The notes under the pieces: model-generated
Told to the model about the DNA's origin: nothing
Database searches by the model: none
Seen by the model: the letters and a program-made list of their open reading frames with translations, nothing else
Assembly (NCBI GenBank): GCA_003152145.1
Contig: PLZL01000407.1
Span: 1 to 16,594, forward strand
From: Limisphaerales bacterium
GTDB lineage: Bacteria; Verrucomicrobiota; Verrucomicrobiae; Limisphaerales; UBA11358
Length of the DNA: 16,594 bases
Direction: 5' to 3'
In this document: positions 6,675 through 15,820 of the stretch, in pieces
Layout: each line of letters begins with the position of its first letter
Position numbering within the stretch: position 1 is the stretch's first letter
Program-made: the position numbers and the translations under genes

Positions 6675-9600
6675 ATGCAGACTCTTTCGTTACGCTGGCA
6701 AACCTGGTTGGCCGGGCAAACGCGTCCGCGCCCGCGCGCGGGCGAGCCGCCATTGCGGGCCGAGTTGTTCAGTGTCGACCAATTGGCGCGTCATGCCAAA
6801 GCTCTCGCAGCCAATCACCAGGTAGTCACCCGGCAGCGTTCCAACCGTCTGCTGGCCCGGTTGGGCCAAAACGAGGACATACTAAGAGCCTTCCATCGCG
6901 CGACCCTCGCCGTAAATCCAGGCCGGCGCATCACTCCCGCCGCCGAATGGCTGCTCGACAACTTCTACCTGATCGAAGAGCAGATTCAAATGGCCCGGCG
7001 GCATCTGCCGCGGGGCTACAGCCGGGAGTTGCCCTGGCTTTTGAACAGCCCTTCCACCGGACTTCCGCGCGTTTACGACATCGTGCTCGAATTAATCTCG
7101 CACGTGGATGCACAGATTGATGCGGAACCGCTCAAAGCCTTCATCGCCGCTTACCAAACGACGGGCTCCTTGAAATTGGGCGAGTTGTGGGCGATTCCCA
7201 TTATGTTGCGCCTGGCGTTGATCGAAAACCTGCAGCGCATCACCACCCGGCTGACCATTGCCCGGGAGGATCGCAATCTTGCGGACTTATGGGTGGATCG
7301 TTTGCAGGATATGGCGGAGAATAATCCGTCCCATCTCGTTATCGTGGTGGCGGACATGGCGAAATCCGATCTTCCCCTGTCCAGTTCGTTCGTGGCGGAA
7401 TTTTGTCAGCGTTTGTCGCGACAAAGTCCGGTGTTGCATCTCGCCCGCAGCTGGCTCGAACAGCGGCTCGTTGAACAAGGGTTGTCCATCGAGCATCTGG
7501 TCCAGCAGGAGAGTCAAAACCAGGCTGCCGACCAGGTTTCCGTCAGCCACAGCATTTCCAGTCTTCGTTTCTTGAGCGCCATGGACTGGAAGGAGTTCGT
7601 GGAGACCCTGAGTCTGGTCGAGGCGACTTTGCGCTCCGACCCTGCCGACGTTTACCGCAAGATGGATTTTGCGACCCGCGATCGCTATCGCCATACGGTC
7701 GAGTTTCTTGCCCGGCACAGCCGGCTCTCGGAAGCGGACGTCGCGCAAAAAGCCATCCAACTGGCCGCAGACAATGCCCGGCAAAAAGGGCGCGAGGACC
7801 GGACCGCCCATGTGGGCTTTTATCTAATCGACAAGGGTCAGGCCGTGCTGGGACGTGCGGTGAAGGTGCGGTGGCCCTGGAAAACGATTAAGGAACGATG
7901 CATCCACCGTTTTCCGCTGACGTTTTATACGGGCGGTATTGGAGTGCTCACTTTACTCGCCACGTTCGGGTTCATGGAGCAGGCCCTGATGCTTGAAGTG
8001 CAGGGATGGAAACTCATTTTCTTCACCCTGGTTCTCCTCCTTTGTGCCAGCCAACTAGCTGTGGCGTTGATGAACTGGCTCTCCATGCTGCTGCTGAAAC
8101 CCCGCCCGCTCCCGAGATTGGATTTTTCCTCCGGCATCGCGGCGGATTGCCGCGCGATGGTAGTCGTTCCCACAATACTCACCAGTCTGGAAGGCGTTGA
8201 TCGTCTCATCGAGACGTTGGAGATTCATCATCTCGCGAATCGGGATCAGCACCTTCACTTCGCGTTGCTTACGGATTTCCGCGACGCGCCGGAGGAGACC
8301 CTTCCCGGAGACCAGGCGTTGCTTCAGCGGGCGCGGGCCGGAGTTGAGATGCTAAACCGCAAATATTTATCTGATGGAGCAGCCCTCTTTTTTCTGCTGC
8401 ACCGCCCGCGCCGCTGGAATGCCGGAGAAGGATTGTGGATGGGTTACGAACGCAAGCGGGGAAAGCTCACGGAGTTCAATGCCTTCCTCCGCGGCGGTTC
8501 TCGCGAATGCTTCTCCGAGATTGTGGGGGAGACGGCCTTCATGCCGGCCATCAAGTATGTCATCACGCTGGACACCGACACCCAGCTTCCGCGCGATGCC
8601 GCCCGACAGCTCGTCGGAACGTTGGCCCATCCGTTGAACCGGCCGGAATTCGATCCGGTGCGCGGGATTGTCAACGAAGGCTACAGCATTCTGCAACCGC
8701 GCATAGGCGTGAGTCTGCCGAGCGCCCGACGATCCTGGTTCGTCCGGCTATTTGCCGGCGACGCGGGCATTGATCCTTACACGCGGGAAGTGTCCGACGT
8801 GTATCAGGATGTTTTCCAGGAAGGCTCGTTTATTGGAAAAGGAATTTACGATGTGGATGCCTTCCAGCGAGCCATGAACGGACGCTTCCCGGAGAATGCC
8901 GTTCTCAGCCACGATTTGTTGGAAGCCTGTCATGCCCGTTCCGCCCTCGTGAGCAACGTGGAATTATACGAAGAATATCCCTCCCGCTACAACGTGGACA
9001 TTGACCGCCGTCACCGTTGGATTCGCGGCGATTGGCAGATCATGCAATGGCTCCTGCCGCGGGTTCCCGGTTCCGACGTCCGTCGCATTGCCAATCCGCT
9101 TTCGATGCTGTCCCAGTGGAAAATTCTCGACAACTTGAGGCGCAGTCTCGTCCCCGTTGCCCTGCTGTTCCTGATGCTGGGCACCTGGCTGCTCCTTCCT
9201 GAACTCGGCGGCCTTGGATCGCTGCTGGTCCTTGTGATCATCACGCTCCCCGGATTGTTGTCGGCGTTGGTCAATCTGTTTCGCAAGCCGGTTGATTTGC
9301 CGTGGGCGATGCATCTGCGGGGAGTGGCCGGGTCGGGCGGCCGTCAGCTCGGCCAGATTTTTCTCACCCTGACATTTCTGCCCTACGACGCCTTCATCAG
9401 CCTGGACGCAATCGGAAGGACGCTGCTGCGCTTGCTGGTGACGCACAAACGACTCCTCGAATGGCAAACGTCGGGTGATTCCGAACGGACAACTCGCGCC
9501 GACCTCACCGGCTTTTATGCCACGATGTGGATCGTGCCGGCCGCCGCGCTGACGACCGGACTTTTCCTGGCCACCATGCAGCCGGCCCAAGTGTCTTTGG

Positions 9601-12600
9601 CTCTGCCGATTCTTGGCATCTGGCTTGCGGCCCCGTGGATCGCCTGGTGGATCAGTCAGCCCATTGAATCCGCGCCGCCGGATTTGACAGCGGAGCAATT
9701 GACGTTTCTCGGCCAGACTGCCCGCAAGACTTGGCATTTTTTCGAAACCTTTGTCACCGCGCAGGAGAACTGGCTGCCGCCGGACAATTTTCAGGAAGTT
9801 CCTACCCCGGCGACCGCTTCGCGGACCTCGCCCACGAACATGGGCCTGGCGCTGCTCGCCAATCTGGCTGCCCGGGATTTTGGGTATCTTTCGGCGGGCG
9901 GCTTGATTCGACGCACGCAGGACACCTTCGCTACCATGCAGCGACTCGAGCGGTATCGCGGGCACTTCTACAATTGGTATGAGACCCGCACCCTCCAACC
10001 GCTCCGCCCGCTCTATGTATCGAGTGTGGACAGCGGCAACCTTGCGGGACATTTGCTGACGCTCGGCTCCGGATTGAGGGAACAGGCCGATGAAAAAATT
10101 TTCACGCCACAGATTTTTGCCGGTCTGCTCGACACGGTAAAAGTCCTCGGGGATTTGGCTCGCGAAAATAGCGTGCTGGCAGAACTCGACGCAGAATTGG
10201 GGCAAGCACCTACCAATCTGAGCGCGGCGTATGCTTTGTTGGAACGGGCGACGAACCAAGCGCCCAAAATCGTTGCTTCGCTGGCGAACGAAGAGGAGGA
10301 ACTCAACGGGTGGGCCCAAACTCTGAAGCGGAGCTGCGAGGAGCATTTGGAAGAATTGCGGTTCCTCGCTCCGTGGCTGGCTTTGCCAGGCGCAAATCGT
10401 AGCAGCCGATGTGAGGAGGCTCTGATTTCCAAATCGGAAATCGGAAATCGGAAATCGGAAATCAATCAGAGCCTCCTCACGCCGGCTGCTGCAAAGCTTG
10501 ATGAGAAGCTTGCCCAACTCGACCATGCACCCACTTTGCGAGAGGTCGCGAAGTTTGAGGAATCGCTCTTTCCGTTGATCGAGGCAGCCTTGCAAGACCT
10601 TCCCGCGGAACCTGCCCAATCCCGGCAGGAAGAACAAAAATATCTCACTGAACTCTCGCGCTGCGTGCGTGACGCCAGCGACCATGCCCGTCAGCGCCTG
10701 CTCGCCTTGGAAACCCTGGCCAGGCAAAGCGACGAACTGGCCGCGATGGATTTTACCTTTCTGTTCGACCCGGCGAAGGATTTGTTTTCCATCGGGTTCA
10801 ACGTCACCGAACGCCGGTGTGACCCCGGCTTCTATGATCTGCTGGCCGCGGAGGCGCGCTTGGGCAGCTACGTCGCCATCGCTTTAGGGCAAGTTCCGCA
10901 GGACCACTGGTTCTCGCTGGGCCGTCTGCTCGTCGCTTCACGGGGCGAGCCGATCCTCGTTTCGTGGAGCGGCTCGATGTTCGAATATCTGATGCCGCTG
11001 CTGGTCATGCCCAACTATGAAAATACTTTGCTCGATCACACCTGCCGGGCGGCGGTGCAACAACAAATCGAGTATGGGAAATTGCGCGGCGTGCCGTGGG
11101 GCATTTCCGAATCAGGTTACAACCGCACTGATGTTCATCTGAATTATCAATACCGCGCCTTCGGCGTGCCAGGCCTCGGCTTGAAACGGGGATTGGCCGA
11201 TGACCTCGTGATCGCTCCTTACGCCACCGCAATGGCGCTAATGGTGTCGCCGGTTGAAGCTTGTGAAAACCTGCAGCGGCTTGCCGTCGAGGGACGCGAA
11301 GGCGCTTACGGTTTCTACGAAGCCGTGGATTACACGCCGGCGCGCCTGCCCCCGGACGAATCAAGCGCCACCATCCGATCCTTTATGGCGCACCATCAAG
11401 GGATGAGTTTGCTGGCTCTGGTCAATCTATTGCGTGACTATCCCATGCAACGGCGCTTCATGGCCTGTCCGTTGCTCAAGGCGGCGGACTTGCTGTTGCA
11501 GGAGCGGGTGCCCAAGACCGCCGCGAGCCTGTTCGCCGAAGACTTGAAATTGGAGAAATCGCGGACGTTCGCCGGAAACGGCGAAGCCGTCATGCGCGTT
11601 TTCACGAATCCCACACCACCGGCGCCTGAAGTTCATCTTTTGTCCAATGGTCGCTATCATGTCGTCATCAGCAGCGCCGGCGGCGGCTACAGTCGCTGGC
11701 ATGAACTGGCGGTCACCCGCTGGCGCGAAGATGCCACGCGCGATTGCTGGGGGACGTTTGTTTATCTGCGCGACGTGGCAACGGGAGAATTTTGGTCCAC
11801 CGCGCATCAACCCGCTCTGTGCGCGACGAAAGGCTACGAAGCCATCTTCACGCAGGCGCGCGCCGAGTTTCGCCACCGTCATGCCGGCCTCGATGTCCAC
11901 ACCGAGATCAGCGTATCGCCGGAAGACGACGTGGAGTTACGGCGCATCACGATCACCAATCGTTCACCCGTGACGCGCGTCATTGAATTAACGAGCTACT
12001 CGGAAGTGGTGCTCGCGCTTCCTGCGGCGGACGCGTCGCATCCGGCCTTCAGCAATCTCTTCGTGCAAACTGAATTCGCCCGGAAATCCTCTGCCATTCT
12101 CTGCACCCGCCGTGCCCGTTCCCAGGAGGAAAAGCCGCCGTGGTTGCTGCATCTGTTGGTGGGGCAGGGTGGTCAGCAGGGGGAAATCTCCTGCGAAACA
12201 GATCGCTCCAGATTTGTCGGACGCGGCGGAACCCTGGCCAGCCCGGCCGCGATGCAGAGCATTTCGCCGCTGTCCAACACTGTCGGTTCCGTGCTCGATC
12301 CCATCATTTCGCTGCGGCGCACGGTCTCGTTACCCCCGCATGAAACCGCCATCATTGACCTGGTTTTGGGCGTGACCGAAAACCGGGAAACCGCACTGGC
12401 GCATGTGGAAAAATATCAAAGCTCCCGCATGGCTGACCGCGCCTTCGATCTGGCGTGGACCCACAGTCAGGTGACCTTGCACCAACTCAACGTCACCGAG
12501 GCGGAAGCTCAACTTTACGGCCGCCTCGCGGGCGCGTTGATTTATGCCGATCCCGCCCGTCGGGCCAGCCCTGGCGTGTTGCTCAACAACCGGCGCGGAC

Positions 12601-15452
12601 AAAACGGACTCTGGAGCTACGGCATTTCGGGCGATGCGCCGATCGTCCTGCTCCGTATCAGCGACACCGAGAAAATCGAAATTGTCCGGCAGCTCATCCA
12701 GGCGCACTCCTACTGGCGCACGAAGGGATTGACCGTTGATCTCGTCATCTTGAATGAGGACGTTTCGGTTTACCGCCAATCCTTGCAAGACCAGATCACC
12801 ACCCTGATTTCGTCCGGGATCGAAGCGCAAATGCTGGACAAGCCGGGCGGCATCTTCGTCCGCCGCCTAGAACAAATTCCCAACGACGATCGGGTGCTGC
12901 TGCAATCCGTGGCGCGGATTGTTCTGGACGACGAGAAGGGAACTCTGGCGGAGCAACTGGAACATCGAAGTATTTTGGAGCCAACGGTCCCAGCCCTGAC
13001 GCCCACCCGTTCCAAGTCTGCCGATTTGCCCCCGCGGTTTCCGCAACGCGGGTTGATTTTTCCGAACGGCTTGGGCGGCTTTACCCGCGACGGGCATGAA
13101 TATGTCATCACCCTTCAGCCTGGCCAGATGACGCCGGCGCCGTGGGTCAATGTGCTGGCCAATCCCAATTTCGGGACGGTGGTTTCCGAGAGCGGCGCGG
13201 CTTACACTTGGACGGAGAACGCCCATGAATTTCGTCTGACACCATGGAGCGACGATCCCGTCCAAGACACCACAGGCGAGGCTTTCTATATTCGTGATGA
13301 GCAAACGGGGCAATTTTGGTCGCCCACTCCATTGCCCGCGCGCGGCATAACGCCCTATGTCATCCGCCATGGTTTTGGCTACACCGTGTTCGAGCATACC
13401 GAAAACGGAATCGCCTCCGAGTTGTGGGTCTATGTGGCGATGGACGCGCCGGTGAAGTTCACGGTCTTGAAATTGCGCAACGTCTCGGGGCGTCCGCGCC
13501 GCGTATCGGTCACTGGCTACTGGGAATGGGTGTTGGGTGACCTGCGGCCCAAAAGCCTGCTGCATGTGCAAACCGAAGTGGATCTCAAGACCGGCGCGTT
13601 GCTGGCACGCAATTACTACAACACCGAATTCCCCGAGCGCATCGTGTTCATTGATGTCAACGATGGGACGCGCACTCTTACCGGAGATCGAAAAGAGTTC
13701 ATTGGCAGAAATGGAAACATGGGGCAACCGGCGGCAATGAAACGCGTGCGCCTTTCCGGCAAAGTCGGTGCAGGACTGGATCCGTGTGGCGCGGTGCAAG
13801 TCGCTTTCAATTTGCCGGACGGTCAGGAACGCGAAACAAGTTTTCGCCTCGGGGTGGGTCGCAACGCGGCTGAAGTGCAGAATCTGATCCGGCGCTTTCG
13901 CCGGGCGGACGCCAGCCGCGTGGCGCTCGAAGGTGTCTGGACTTATTGGAATCGGACACTCGGCGCGGTGAATGTGGACACGCCTGATCCCGCTGTGAAT
14001 GTGATGGCGAACGGTTGGTTGTTGTATCAAACCTTGAGCGGCCGGCTCTGGGGCCGCACGGGGTTTTATCAATCCGGCGGGGCGTATGGGTTCCGCGACC
14101 AGTTGCAGGACGTAATGGCGCTGGTGCATGCCGAACCGGCGCTGACCCGCGAGCATTTGCTCCGCGCCGCCGCGCGCCAATTTCGCGAAGGCGATGTGCA
14201 ACATTGGTGGCATCCTCCGTCGGGACGCGGCGTGCGGACGCATTTTTCCGATGACTATCTGTGGTTGCCTTATGTGACCTGCCGTTACGTTTCGTGTGTC
14301 GCGGACACCGGCGTGCTCGACGAAAAAATTTTCTTTCTTGAGGCCCGGCCAGTCAAGCCAGACGAGGAAGCTTACTATGATTTGCCGAATCGCTCCGAAG
14401 AATCGACCACGCTTTATCAACATTGCGTGCGCGCCATCGAGCGCGGACTAAAATTCGGCGAACATGGTCTGCCACTGATGGGTTGCGGCGACTGGAATGA
14501 TGGCATGAACCGGGTCGGAAACCTGGGACGCGGTGAAAGCATCTGGCTTGCTTTCTTTCTTTACGACGTGCTCACCCAGTTTGGCCAACTGGCGCGTGCA
14601 TACCGCGATACCGCTTTTGCCGAACGCTGCCTTATCCAAGCGCGGCAGTTGCAACAGAACATCGAGCAACACGCCTGGGACGGCCAATGGTATCGCCGCG
14701 CCTTCTTCGACAACGGCGAACCGCTCGGCTCCCAGACCAATCCCGAATGTCAGATAGACTCCCTGTCCCAAAGCTGGTCGGTGATCAGCGGTGCCGGCGA
14801 TCCGCAGCGTTCTCGTGACGCGATGGAGGCTGTTGACCGGCGCCTCGTCCACCGGAATTCCAAATTGATCCAGTTGTTCGATCCGCCCTTCGACAAATCT
14901 CCGCTCAATCCCGGTTACATCAAAGGTTACATTCCTGGCGTGCGCGAGAACGGCGGCCAATACACCCACGGCGCGATTTGGACCGCCATGGCGTTCGCGC
15001 TCATGGGAAAAAGCGAACGCGCGTGGGAACTCTTCGCGCTGCTCAATCCCATCCATCACGGCGGGACACCCAAACAAATCGCCACCTACAAAGTGGAGCC
15101 TTATGTCGTCGCGGCGGACGTCTACGCGGTCGCGCCGCACACGGGTCGGGGCGGCTGGACTTGGTATACCGGTTCAGCCGGCTGGATGTATCGGTTGCTC
15201 ATCGAAACCCTGCTGGGTGTGAACCTCGAAGGCGATCAGTTGCGCTTGTCGCCTCGTCTGCCGAAGGCGTGGAGCACCTACAAAATCCACTACCGCTACC
15301 GGCAAACGGTTTATCACATCACAATCACCCGGCTCGTCGCTGATTCCGCCGACACGAATCTGCTCTCCCTCGATGGACAAGAAATATCCGGAAGGACAAT
15401 TTCCCTCCGGGACGATCGCCATGAGCATGCCGTCGAACTAAAAGTCCGGTGA
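6675..15452 (+). CDS. ndvB: Cyclic beta-1,2-glucan synthase (NdvB/Cgs family, GT84 + GH94)
   Basis: This giant inner-membrane enzyme builds and cyclises beta-1,2-glucan from UDP-glucose. From this ATG it is about 2,925 residues, close to the roughly 2,830-2,870 of rhizobial and Brucella enzymes. Residues are numbered from an in-frame TTG at 6600. Membrane segments lie near 442-461, 472-499, 849-866, 873-893, 917-946, 972-993 and 1000-1018. The GT84 catalytic loop between them has DTDTQLPR (658-665), SHDLLE with D772, and RHRWIRGDWQ (804-813). A glycoamylase-like domain spans about 1094-1614, two Glyco_transf_36-type beta domains lie near 1677-1807 and 2154-2355, and the GH94 phosphorylase domain runs from about 2460 to 2900 with GDWNDGM (2630-2636) and GRGGWTWYTGSAGWMYR. 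I prefer ATG 6675 because GGTAAG precedes it and family similarity begins soon after. An in-frame palindromic insertion lies at residues 1267-1298, in the linker inside the glycoamylase-like region. Confidence 0.93.
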   Translation: MQTLSLRWQTWLAGQTRPRPRAGEPPLRAELFSVDQLARHAKALAANHQVVTRQRSNRLLARLGQNEDILRAFHRATLAVNPGRRITPAAEWLLDNFYLIEEQIQMARRHLPRGYSRELPWLLNSPSTGLPRVYDIVLELISHVDAQIDAEPLKAFIAAYQTTGSLKLGELWAIPIMLRLALIENLQRITTRLTIAREDRNLADLWVDRLQDMAENNPSHLVIVVADMAKSDLPLSSSFVAEFCQRLSRQSPVLHLARSWLEQRLVEQGLSIEHLVQQESQNQAADQVSVSHSISSLRFLSAMDWKEFVETLSLVEATLRSDPADVYRKMDFATRDRYRHTVEFLARHSRLSEADVAQKAIQLAADNARQKGREDRTAHVGFYLIDKGQAVLGRAVKVRWPWKTIKERCIHRFPLTFYTGGIGVLTLLATFGFMEQALMLEVQGWKLIFFTLVLLLCASQLAVALMNWLSMLLLKPRPLPRLDFSSGIAADCRAMVVVPTILTSLEGVDRLIETLEIHHLANRDQHLHFALLTDFRDAPEETLPGDQALLQRARAGVEMLNRKYLSDGAALFFLLHRPRRWNAGEGLWMGYERKRGKLTEFNAFLRGGSRECFSEIVGETAFMPAIKYVITLDTDTQLPRDAARQLVGTLAHPLNRPEFDPVRGIVNEGYSILQPRIGVSLPSARRSWFVRLFAGDAGIDPYTREVSDVYQDVFQEGSFIGKGIYDVDAFQRAMNGRFPENAVLSHDLLEACHARSALVSNVELYEEYPSRYNVDIDRRHRWIRGDWQIMQWLLPRVPGSDVRRIANPLSMLSQWKILDNLRRSLVPVALLFLMLGTWLLLPELGGLGSLLVLVIITLPGLLSALVNLFRKPVDLPWAMHLRGVAGSGGRQLGQIFLTLTFLPYDAFISLDAIGRTLLRLLVTHKRLLEWQTSGDSERTTRADLTGFYATMWIVPAAALTTGLFLATMQPAQVSLALPILGIWLAAPWIAWWISQPIESAPPDLTAEQLTFLGQTARKTWHFFETFVTAQENWLPPDNFQEVPTPATASRTSPTNMGLALLANLAARDFGYLSAGGLIRRTQDTFATMQRLERYRGHFYNWYETRTLQPLRPLYVSSVDSGNLAGHLLTLGSGLREQADEKIFTPQIFAGLLDTVKVLGDLARENSVLAELDAELGQAPTNLSAAYALLERATNQAPKIVASLANEEEELNGWAQTLKRSCEEHLEELRFLAPWLALPGANRSSRCEEALISKSEIGNRKSEINQSLLTPAAAKLDEKLAQLDHAPTLREVAKFEESLFPLIEAALQDLPAEPAQSRQEEQKYLTELSRCVRDASDHARQRLLALETLARQSDELAAMDFTFLFDPAKDLFSIGFNVTERRCDPGFYDLLAAEARLGSYVAIALGQVPQDHWFSLGRLLVASRGEPILVSWSGSMFEYLMPLLVMPNYENTLLDHTCRAAVQQQIEYGKLRGVPWGISESGYNRTDVHLNYQYRAFGVPGLGLKRGLADDLVIAPYATAMALMVSPVEACENLQRLAVEGREGAYGFYEAVDYTPARLPPDESSATIRSFMAHHQGMSLLALVNLLRDYPMQRRFMACPLLKAADLLLQERVPKTAASLFAEDLKLEKSRTFAGNGEAVMRVFTNPTPPAPEVHLLSNGRYHVVISSAGGGYSRWHELAVTRWREDATRDCWGTFVYLRDVATGEFWSTAHQPALCATKGYEAIFTQARAEFRHRHAGLDVHTEISVSPEDDVELRRITITNRSPVTRVIELTSYSEVVLALPAADASHPAFSNLFVQTEFARKSSAILCTRRARSQEEKPPWLLHLLVGQGGQQGEISCETDRSRFVGRGGTLASPAAMQSISPLSNTVGSVLDPIISLRRTVSLPPHETAIIDLVLGVTENRETALAHVEKYQSSRMADRAFDLAWTHSQVTLHQLNVTEAEAQLYGRLAGALIYADPARRASPGVLLNNRRGQNGLWSYGISGDAPIVLLRISDTEKIEIVRQLIQAHSYWRTKGLTVDLVILNEDVSVYRQSLQDQITTLISSGIEAQMLDKPGGIFVRRLEQIPNDDRVLLQSVARIVLDDEKGTLAEQLEHRSILEPTVPALTPTRSKSADLPPRFPQRGLIFPNGLGGFTRDGHEYVITLQPGQMTPAPWVNVLANPNFGTVVSESGAAYTWTENAHEFRLTPWSDDPVQDTTGEAFYIRDEQTGQFWSPTPLPARGITPYVIRHGFGYTVFEHTENGIASELWVYVAMDAPVKFTVLKLRNVSGRPRRVSVTGYWEWVLGDLRPKSLLHVQTEVDLKTGALLARNYYNTEFPERIVFIDVNDGTRTLTGDRKEFIGRNGNMGQPAAMKRVRLSGKVGAGLDPCGAVQVAFNLPDGQERETSFRLGVGRNAAEVQNLIRRFRRADASRVALEGVWTYWNRTLGAVNVDTPDPAVNVMANGWLLYQTLSGRLWGRTGFYQSGGAYGFRDQLQDVMALVHAEPALTREHLLRAAARQFREGDVQHWWHPPSGRGVRTHFSDDYLWLPYVTCRYVSCVADTGVLDEKIFFLEARPVKPDEEAYYDLPNRSEESTTLYQHCVRAIERGLKFGEHGLPLMGCGDWNDGMNRVGNLGRGESIWLAFFLYDVLTQFGQLARAYRDTAFAERCLIQARQLQQNIEQHAWDGQWYRRAFFDNGEPLGSQTNPECQIDSLSQSWSVISGAGDPQRSRDAMEAVDRRLVHRNSKLIQLFDPPFDKSPLNPGYIKGYIPGVRENGGQYTHGAIWTAMAFALMGKSERAWELFALLNPIHHGGTPKQIATYKVEPYVVAADVYAVAPHTGRGGWTWYTGSAGWMYRLLIETLLGVNLEGDQLRLSPRLPKAWSTYKIHYRYRQTVYHITITRLVADSADTNLLSLDGQEISGRTISLRDDRHEHAVELKVR
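10397..10495. repeat. Palindromic (MITE-like) element inserted in frame in the glucan synthase gene
   Basis: Two 29-bp arms, 10399-10427 and 10464-10492, are inverted copies with three mismatches; the inner 17 bp of each arm (GTGAGGAGGCTCTGATT and its complement) match perfectly. They enclose a 36-nt loop of AAATCGG tandem copies. GCAAA occurs on both sides (10392-10396 and 10491-10495) and could be a 5-bp target duplication. If so, the net addition is 99 bp, exactly 33 codons, which explains why the frame stays open. The encoded peptide runs from SSRCEEALISK to SLLTPAAA. No other copy was seen in this window. Confidence 0.85.
10431..10463 (+). repeat. Heptanucleotide tandem repeat (AAATCGG, four copies plus five bases)
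   Basis: Four exact AAATCGG units run from 10431 to 10458 and AAATC follows to 10463. GATTTCC at 10424-10430 is the inverse complement of GGAAATC and so can pair with any of the units. The array forms the loop of the palindromic element. Seven is not a multiple of three, so gain or loss of one unit would shift the synthase frame. Confidence 0.9.
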
Positions 15453-15542
15453 CGTATGAAACCTGCTTTACCTTGCGTTCTGACGATCAACGTCGGCCCG
15501 ATGGGAGGATTTGGTGAAGGTATCGGCATTTAGTCGCTTAAA

Positions 15543-15700
15543 GATCACATAAATGGCGAGCTTGGGTATTCGCTCAGCCATGCCTTCGGGCTGCGTTCGA
15601 CAATCCCGATTTCATCGTCGCCTGCGTAATCGGCGACGGCGAAGCGGAAACCGGCCCGTTGCCAACCGCGTGGCAGTCCGATAAGTTTCTCGACCCGATT
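15543..15700 (+). pseudogene. Phosphoketolase (XFP) gene fragment, frameshifted
   Basis: The frame from 15543 reads [16 protein letters not shown]. After loss of one base near 15590 the next frame continues [20 protein letters not shown], then [17 protein letters not shown]. These match the strongly conserved thiamine-diphosphate region of xylulose-5-phosphate/fructose-6-phosphate phosphoketolases ([23 protein letters not shown]). Only about 53 residues remain of an enzyme of about 790-800; upstream there is a TAG (15531-15533) and downstream the similarity stops after LDPI. This is a relic. It suggests that a full phosphoketolase gene once lay beside the glucan synthase gene. Confidence 0.85.
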
Positions 15701-15820
15701 GGCGAACTGTTCCAGTTTGTTTTTCTCTCTGGCTTCTTTGAGATGCCTAAATTATTCGTCCGGGGGTTCGTGGAGTATAAGATGAAGATTATCCAATCAT
15801 GTCTGCCCGTTGTAACCGCC

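Noticed and set aside
10431..10463. Tandem AAATCGG units as a CRISPR-like array
   Set aside because: The units are 7 bp and directly adjacent with no spacers, and they form the loop of a palindrome in coding DNA.
8964..10727. A 587-codon open frame on the minus strand inside the glucan synthase gene
   Set aside because: It is antisense to conserved GT84 and glycoamylase coding sequence, shows no domain of its own, and is what GC-rich codon bias produces on the opposite strand.
12867..14423. A 518-codon open frame on the minus strand inside the glucan synthase gene
   Set aside because: It lies antisense to the second beta domain and the GH94 domain; its translation is arginine/histidine/proline-rich with no recognisable motif.
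15456..15533. A 25-codon ORF just after the glucan synthase stop
   Set aside because: It is short, has no recognisable feature, and there is no conservation or promoter evidence visible from this window.
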